This document shows, in pieces, positions 57,410 through 64,000 of a DNA stretch of 64,000 bases. The notes below the pieces were generated by a model. The model was not told the origin of the DNA, made no database searches, and saw only the letters and a program-made list of their open reading frames with translations. The stretch's first letter is position 1; each line of letters opens with the position of its first letter. Position numbers and translations under genes: made by a program. The DNA is from Jaltomata sinuosa (lineage: Eukaryota > Streptophyta > Magnoliopsida > Solanales > Solanaceae), in NCBI GenBank assembly GCA_003996215.1, contig QJPP01002920.1, positions 1 through 64,000 of the forward strand, read 5' to 3'.

Positions 57410-59075
57410 TTATTGTATTTTAAAAATATACACTTTTTATAATTAATTGATAAAAAAGAGAGCAATAGTTACAATATTATAAATATATTTGATTGTTTAA
57501 AAATAGCAATTAAGAAAATAGATTTTTTCTTAAAAGAAGCTGGAAAAAAAATATAAAAAGAAGATGCAGTGAATAAAATAAACAGTAACAAGATTAAAAA
57601 AAGAAAAAAGAAAAAAGATAAGCGGCAGAAAAATTGGAAAGCGATCTAGCAAACGGCTAGAAACTGGGAATTCAAATCCTTTGACTATTTGTGTGGGATT
57701 ATTTTTAGTCGAAGGGCTCCTTTTGTCCTTGTCTCTAAAATGATCTCAAGGAAGCGATTGCCCGTTAAAGTTATAGCCCTTTAATTGCTTAGGGGAATTG
57801 AATATGTGAATTGTCAATTTTAAAATTAAATAATTCCACATTTTATCTCGTGCTTATTTTTCTTTATATCATAAACTAGACGACCCCAAGGTGGAGTAGG
57901 ACAAGGTCACATACTACTTATTTATAATCAATTTGCAACATCAACACATAGTGACACACACTGTACATGTGATTGAAGGGAGATATATAAAAAGATAGTT
58001 CAATGGATAAAATATTTTGTGTTTATGCAGAGTTCGGGGAAAAATCGTATCCAAGGGAGATATATAGACTGACACAAGAGATGGCAATACGGAAGCAGAA
58101 GGCATCAAAGATAAACACAACTGTGGACTGTGTTCTTGATAAATTCTCGATTTTATTTATGTGCCTATCATTTTAAAAAAAAATTACAACGGTGATATTC
58201 AGATTAATTTATATATGTCTTAGTTATTCACCAAATGTATGCAATCTTCCACCAGCATAGATATCTTTCAATTCCATATCTGTCCATTAAAGATATGGGA
58301 ACAATTATACTTATTGACGATAAGAGGTTTGATTCAAATCCCGTGATTAAAGAAGATTGGAATTCTAGGAGATTTTGTTACAATATTATTTATTTGTTGC
58401 CTTTTTTTTATATGTATATTGTCTAAAATAGAATTTTAGGTTTTCTGTTTATTGTATATAAATACGTGTATATCAAAATAATGAAAAGAAGAGAAAAAGA
58501 ACGATGCTTTCTTTTATGTAAGTCTGCGGCTTTTGTTCAATAATACTATGCTCTTGAAGTTTTGATTTGAATGAAATGGAGGATAACTTCACATGTTCTA
58601 GCCAAGATTTTACATTTATAAGTATGTGATACTTTTCATTTCTCTCTTTATACTATTTAGTCGTCCATCAAAATAATAGTAGATATTTTATCTTTTTTAT
58701 ATTTTAGTGTATATACATATGATTTATGTGATTAGTGTATTTTTAAAATATATTTGACTAGTGATTGTAATTACTTTTGACGAGCGGTCAAATCTATAAC
58801 TTTCCCTTTCTAACTTGACAACGTTGTGTTAAATCACTACTAAGCCCACTAGATCCTTTCTCAACCCAATTTTTTTTAAAAATATATGTTAAGTAAAGCA
58901 GGATACATACATTTTGTCATTCTCAACCCAATTTAGAAAAAAATATGTTTAAGTAAATGGGGACGAGGTTATATACATAACTTGAGGAATATTGGTATGA
59001 TTTGGATTCAAAATTCAGCATTGAAATTGAGCTGAATAACGTCACGGCTACACTGTATATCATTTGTATATCAAA
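57410..59075. other. AT-rich intergenic DNA, no gene recognised
   Basis: Only short low-complexity frames. A pair of related blocks 'tctcaacccaattt' occurs near 58859 and 58921, suggesting a small local duplication. Nothing else is supported. Confidence 0.5.
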
Positions 59076-59083
59076 CAAGAGAT

Positions 59084-59355
59084 CATTTGGTACTATTAGT
59101 TACGAGGATTCAGAATATCACACGTTGATTAATCAAAAAGAGATTCAATAATTAAAAGAAAGATCAACTTTTTGGGATGATTCATTTCTTCAAACTGAAC
59201 GAAAAAAATAGAATCATACAGATTCCTTAAATCACTTTCTAGATATACCTCAATGTCCTAACTATTCACGAAAGATGAGAAGCAGATGATTAATCATATG
59301 TTTCCAAAAGAAATCAAAGAGTTTCTTGAGAATCTATAAGATCCTTTCATTCTTT
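59084..59355 (+). pseudogene. ycf2: Nuclear-integrated plastid fragment derived from ycf2
   Basis: The plus-strand reading gives RSFGTISYEDSEYHTLINQK, EIQ-stop-LKERSTFWDDSFLQTE and, after frame changes, EKQMINHMFPKEIKEFLENL. This is a recognisable internal segment of the plastid Ycf2 protein. Stops and small indels show it has been decaying in the nucleus. Only about 270 bp is present. A mitochondrial route is possible because mitochondrial genomes also carry plastid pieces. Confidence 0.8.
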
Positions 59356-59639
59356 TTTCTTGAAATTTATTCAAATACGATATATAATATGGACAAGATA
59401 TACATTGATATATAGTGATTTACAAGCTTATACAAAAGAAGAAATACCACCTTTTACCTCCACAAAAACTTATTTTTCCTTGTTTTCACACATCCTTCTC
59501 CACAATTACCATAGATTCCATCATAACAATACAAAACTTTCTTCTTAAACACTATATATTATAAAAATGAGTCCTTGAATCCCCTCAAGCAGTCATCTCA
59601 TACAATATAGGAGAATTAAGAGCATTATACTAAGTAGGT

Positions 59640-59840
59640 ATTTGAATTGACTTTTATTTTTTAGCTTATAAGCCAAAAACAAAAGCTAGAATTTGTAGCT
59701 TTTGGCTTATTTTTACGTTTTTAGCTTAAAAAGAAGAGTTTAAAAACACTTTTTTATTTTAGCCAAACACTTCAAAAATACTTAAAAGTTATTTTGTCTT
59801 AAAAACACTTAAAATAAACCAATCCAGACAAGCTCTAAGA
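59640..59840. repeat. MITE-like repeat fragment
   Basis: It contains 'agcttataagccaaaaacaa', its partial inverse 'agcttttggcttat', 'agccaaacacttc' and the end 'ccagacaagctct'. The words are like those of the element at 21982-22451. Only one clear terminus is seen. Confidence 0.5.
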
Positions 59841-59956
59841 ACTCGATTAGGTGTTCAAATTTTTGGGCTACGCAGAAACTAAAAAGGTGACAAAAGCTTT
59901 GTAACTAGTTCTTCTTGAAGATTAATGTTCTTGACAGCCTTCCTAAAAGATAGTTA

Positions 59957-60075
59957 AGGCGTTTCGCAAACAGTCTCTCTACCTTCAAGAGATAGTGGTA
60001 AGGTTTGCGTACACTGTACACTTTGCAGATCATACTTTGTGAGATTTCATTAAATATATTGTTGTTATTTTTGTT
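59957..60075 (+). mobile_element. Au-type SINE
   Basis: It reads 'tttcgcaaacagtctctcta', 'ccttcaagagatagtggtaa' and 'ggtttgcgtacactgtacac', ending 'atattgttgttatttttg'. It is a diverged, 5'-truncated copy of the same family as 9623-9730, 21768-21891 and 24868-24982. Confidence 0.7.
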
Positions 60076-60354
60076 TGTTGTATGATAATACTTCACAGTT
60101 ATAATAATAAAAAATATGTATATTATTATTAACATACAAAATATGTATATTATTGACTATTATTTTAGTGGACGACTATACAGTACAAAAATCCTTCAAA
60201 AAATTCAATTGCACCCAAAAAGAAAAACACATGAGTTAGGGCCATTCATTAACTAAATCCAAAGAAGTGACATTTGGGCCTGGATGGATCCGTTAACTAT
60301 TTTATACTTTGGAGAGATCATCCTATATCTATATGTATGCATATTTCCTCCACA

Positions 60355-61190
60355 GGTTTAAGGTGTTAAATGGACGGGTCAAAATGAGTTGAGTTGATAA
60401 ACGGGTAAGTTATTGACTCATCCAATAATCACTTAAGTTGAAGTGGATTAAAATAAGGGTCAATAATTTATTAGTATCTAACAAAAATATTTTTTCTTTA
60501 TTATGGCTATATACAGTAAAACCTCATTTAGTTGTTATAAATAAAAGTACGCAAAAATTAGTTTATTAATTTTATGTACCACAAAAGAGGAATGTACTCT
60601 CTGTTTACCAATTTTTCCAAAATAAATAAATAAAAAGAGTATGGATGTAAAAAAGGTAAACACCGGTAGCCTTTTCTCGTGAAGTCATGACCGTAATTAA
60701 TGGACATTATTTGAATATAATATTTTTCTTTCAGATATTCGTACTTAAGATTTACTATGTGCATAATATGAATGATGATTATTATAAATATTTTAATATT
60801 TTATTTTTATACATTATATATTTCTTATAAAATATTTGAATATGACTTTTATAGAAGGGTAATTTTTACAAAAAGTGTACCGCCTATAATAAATATCATG
60901 TTGTTATAGAAAGTAAAATATAACATGAAAAATCGATTGGAGAAAATCAGGTCACTATAGTGAAATATTATTATAATGAAATGATTGTTATAATGGGGCT
61001 TGATTGGATCACATATCAAACAAAAAATATCTTTTTAAAGATATTTTGATAAAATTTCTCGTGAGTAAATTTGAGTTACATATCGGTTCAATGTTTTATG
61101 GGTTGAGATGGATTGGGTTCAAATGAGCTAAGCTAATAAATGGATGGATTAATAACCCGCTCAAACTTAAATGAATTGAACGGGTTATGT
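60355..61190. repeat. Dispersed repeat (same family as 6473-6913), interrupted by another element
   Basis: The outer parts ('ggtgttaaatggacgggtca' on the left, 'gaattgaacgggttatg' on the right) and core match the 6473-6913 copy in inverse orientation, once 60514-60998 is removed. Both copies are non-coding. Confidence 0.65.
60514..60998. mobile_element. Insertion of about 485 bp inside the dispersed repeat
   Basis: Comparison with the uninterrupted copy (6473-6913) shows extra DNA between 'tatggctatata' and 'atatcaaac'. The insertion begins 'cagtaaaacctcatttagtt' and ends 'ataatggggcttgattggat'. It contains 'gttataa/ttataac' words in both orientations. It is AT-rich and non-coding and probably a MITE. 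Confidence 0.55.
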
Positions 61191-61261
61191 TTTCATGCGC
61201 TATTTTTTTTACCTCTATGTAAGTATATATCATCAGCTAGCACAACCACCAACTACTTCCA

Positions 61262-61445
61262 CCATTACAATCAGAGGCGAAATCAAAATTTTAATTTATA
61301 GATATTGGATCATAATTGTTTTTTACTTGTTGATTTTTAATAGATTATTTGTTCATAATTATATATTCTTTAACACAAATATAAAGTTTGAGTCAAAAGT
61401 TATTGGGTACTGTCGAATTCATAACTGCTATTGTGACTCCGTCCA
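61262..61445. repeat. Fragment of the dispersed 'tagctccgc'-type repeat
   Basis: 'agaggcgaaatcaaaatttt' at the left and 'gtgactccgtccat' at the right bracket the same interior words ('tttaacacaaatataaagtt') seen near 23240 and 27080. It is a diverged member of the family in intron 5 of copy B. Confidence 0.45.
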
Positions 61446-62918
61446 TGATCACAATCACTATCAGGAGAATTGGAGAGTACTATAACCTACCGCCTCAAAA
61501 CACTTTGGAAGACCATGTTGCCCTTGTTCGCGAGAATTTCAATTCCACAATAAATGTAATGCATTTTTGCTCTATTTTCAATATTGAGTATAACATGCTT
61601 CAACCTGTCTTCAAGAAAGTGAGACGCTTCTTTTCTTATGTTTGAGTAAGGGGATTTTATCATAATTTCAAAAAAATTCTCTCTCTCAAGCATTAAGTTA
61701 AGAAATTTATTTTGAACAAGGCCTTTTCTTTCTAGTGGTTATTAAACCACCACCACCATCATCGCCAACTATCACCGCATCATTTATATTGTACAACAAC
61801 CACCGCAATCCACTACTATTATCAAATACCACCAGTCAACCGCTACCTTACAACCTAATAATTTGTAAATGTAATATTTAAATTATTTATTTAAATTTTA
61901 TTAATTATTAATTAACTTTAACCAAGATAAATTTTAAACATTCAAATATTAAGAAAATAGATAGTCTGAATATCTTTTTTGAAGTGATGAGGTTTAATTT
62001 TAGTACTCTAATCTAAATATAATATCTTCATTTTCAAATGTATATTGAGATTTTGATATTTTAATTTTAATAAAACCCAAACGGTCCCTTATATATGGTC
62101 CTTAGTCTCTAGCTTGCTAGTAATACCAAGTGGTCTTTAAAATAAAGATATTATTAATATTTTGTTAATCTTTTAAAGAAAGATGTCGAGAGAAGGTCTT
62201 AGTCCTTAAAATACATTATGCAAAGAGAGATTGAAGATGAAGATTTTCTGACACAGGTAATGCAGGCTCTGAATGGAAAAAACAGATAAAGTAACAATCA
62301 ATCAGATGAGCATATCTCAAGTGATACCAATCTTCCCTGGAAAAAAATCTAATCTGTGCAAAGCCGATCTATGGATAAAAAGAAAAATGCCGGAATAGAA
62401 AATGAAAGAAAAAATTCAAATTTGTTTGGAAGTGTGAGGTAGGTAGACGGGTAGTATGCATCTGAATAACCGATAAATTCCAACAGTGATAGTTAAACTA
62501 ATCAGATGGGCTGCTCCAAATCCTGGAGCTGACATTTAAATCAAAAATTAACATCGAGTCCCGATCATTCGTAAAACGCAAAATTAAATTAATAAATTTA
62601 GAGTTGATTCTTTGTTGTCTTTCATCAAATTTGGCAGAAATATCTTTCTTTGGGAATGAAAAAAGAGAAAAGAAATCAAGTGGAAAGAAGAAAAGATGCT
62701 CCTTTTTTTTTTTACATTGTCAATTGTGAAATTGCTTTTGCTTGAAGAATCATATGACTAAAGAGGAAATCAAAGCTACCAACTTTGGTTTTCTGTTAGG
62801 TGTTTGTCCTAATTGATTGACACTTATTTTTTCTAAAAGCAAAAAATCTTTTTTAATATTTTGGTTAATCTTTTTTTTTTTTTTTTGAAAAAAATATATT
62901 TGAATTATCACTACCTTA
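61446..62918. other. Intergenic DNA with a CCA-rich patch, no gene recognised
   Basis: 61741-61860 is rich in 'accaccacc' and 'caccatcatcg' words. The block 61970-62100 ends 'aacccaaacggtccctta', a likely MITE end. A T run lies at 62871-62886. No coding is supported. Confidence 0.5.
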
Positions 62919-63032
62919 CGCTCTGACTCGAGTAATATGAGGCTCGTGAAATCTTGTGTGAATCAGCAAGGACCATCTTGCAAGGCTAAATACTCCTGGT
63001 TGACTGTTAGCGAAGTAGTACCGTGAGGAAAA
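62919..63032 (+). pseudogene. Nuclear-integrated fragment of plastid 23S rRNA
   Basis: It contains 'gtgtgaatcagcaaggacca', 'cttgcaaggctaaatactcc' and 'agcgaagtagtaccgtgagg', a conserved stretch of the 5' half of plastid 23S rRNA. Several C-to-T-like changes are present ('ggttgactgtt'). Only about 110 bp remains, so it is not a functional rRNA gene. A mitochondrial origin is less likely but not excluded. Confidence 0.82.
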
Positions 63033-64000
63033 GACGCTTGATATTCGAACATTGACTCGAGACATTTTCTCTACCCCTTCTCATCCGGAAAAAGAAAGGA
63101 CATCTTATATTTTTTAACTGATAACCATCTTTCGGCTAACTTGAATCTTCCATTTTCACTTTACAACACTCATAATGTAATTCTTTATGATTAGAGAGTC
63201 ATGTTTAGCTGAAAAATCTTTGAGACACAAGTGTAATCTTATTACTTGTGTAAATCTATTTAAGAATAAATTTTATAAGGTTATTCTCCGATACTTTTAT
63301 ATTCTCTTTTATACTAATAGATTATTCATCTCTATTCCATATAGATGTAAGTGATCAAAATAAGTTAAATTATTATGTTTCTTTTGCTCTCTCATTTATT
63401 GTCATTTAAAGTTTGCGTTATTAACTTTCACGTGACATGTAAATTAAATAACGGCCCAACGGGCAATACTATCTGTCTACGACTAAATGATATTAATTAA
63501 TTCATATCTATTGCCAAATGATATTCTGAAATTTTTGACCGTAAATTTTGGATCTAACATTTGTTTCAAAGATATATTCCCAAAGACAAAAAAGTGTACT
63601 ATTACAAAAAGTTTAAAAGGGTATAAATTCATCTCGAATTGCATATATTTGGCTATCAATGCATAGAACCCAAAAATGTCTATCTGGTTGACTTAAAAAA
63701 CTTAAAATAATAGAGAATTTTCGTTGCCATTAAAAAGAGCTAGGGATTGTTAAGTGTCAAGTGGTGACGCTCATGACGGAGGGAAAACCTCTGGAAAAAT
63801 GGTGCACTATTAAAAAATTACTATTTTTTTACTGATATTTTGACTGAATCGTGGGAAAAGAAAAAATAATAATGTTTTTATACGGAAAAATTAAGAAGTT
63901 TCTCAGTATTTCAGTGAGAATTTGTTTTCCACCATATATTTTTTCAGTGAACTGATTTGGTGAAAAATGAGTGGGAAAATTATGTTCCGTAGCACAAAAT
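63033..64000. other. AT-rich intergenic DNA to the end of the window
   Basis: No gene, element end or RNA could be assigned. Open frames are short and low-complexity. Confidence 0.5.

Noticed and set aside
57268..57465. Ile-Tyr repeat protein on minus
   Set aside because: Translation of a pure (TA)n microsatellite. The same applies to frames at 34076-34391.
59084..59355. A functional host gene with Ycf2-like domain
   Set aside because: Stops and frameshifts in a short plastid-derived fragment.
62919..63032. An rRNA gene
   Set aside because: Only about 110 bp of plastid 23S sequence with substitutions; no flanking rRNA operon.

Overview
This 64 kb window is nuclear DNA from a flowering plant, almost certainly Solanaceae and probably Solanum (potato/tomato group). 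It is AT-rich, with intron-split genes, TS-type and Au-type SINEs, Solanaceae-style MITEs, plastid-derived fragments and nested LTR retrotransposons. There are no bacterial operons, CRISPR arrays or intact RNA genes. The species call is inference; the element families are seen in the sequence.

Host genes: the only convincing host genes are two copies of one receptor-like cytoplasmic kinase (RLCK subfamily VII, close to Arabidopsis PBL9/PBL10, the APK1 proteins). They are arranged head to head as an inverted duplication. Copy A is on the minus strand (9112-16064, 5 coding exons, 388 codons) and copy B on the plus strand (24252-27675, 6 coding exons, 416 codons). The arms of homology run from about 8195 to 16735 and from about 23885 to 28890. 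They differ by a set of private insertions: TS SINE, MITEs, a Ty1-copia element and an Au SINE in A; two SINEs, a MITE and a foldback element in B. Each copy serves as the empty-site control for the other. Copy A has also lost one intron.

Layout: 1-8 kb is gene-free, with MITEs, a tandem repeat and a decayed RNase H fragment. 8.2-16.7 kb is RLCK copy A, with a decayed Ty1-copia element in intron 3. 16.9-22.7 kb, between the two genes, holds a foldback element, a very old copia element and MITEs. 23.9-28.9 kb is RLCK copy B. 29977-56724 is one Mutator-like element (MULE) with a perfect 9-bp target duplication. It carries convergent genes: a DUF1985/Ulp1 (C48 peptidase) protein on plus and a MuDR-type transposase on minus. 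A minus-oriented non-autonomous LTR element with about 3 kb LTRs (39381-54872) has split the transposase gene. One LTR of that element was in turn split by a gag-protease-only, Athila/Tat-like element (39985-46866). All three levels have target duplications, so the order MULE, then large LTR element, then gag element is certain. 56.7-64 kb is gene-free, with repeats, an Au SINE and two plastid-derived fragments (ycf2 and 23S rRNA).

How it fits together: the kinases are the only likely expressed host proteins and would act at the plasma membrane in receptor-kinase signalling. Everything else is transposon sequence or its remains. Almost every nonsense change I could assign in the MULE and in the gag element is a C-to-T or G-to-A transition, as expected from deamination of methylated, silenced DNA.
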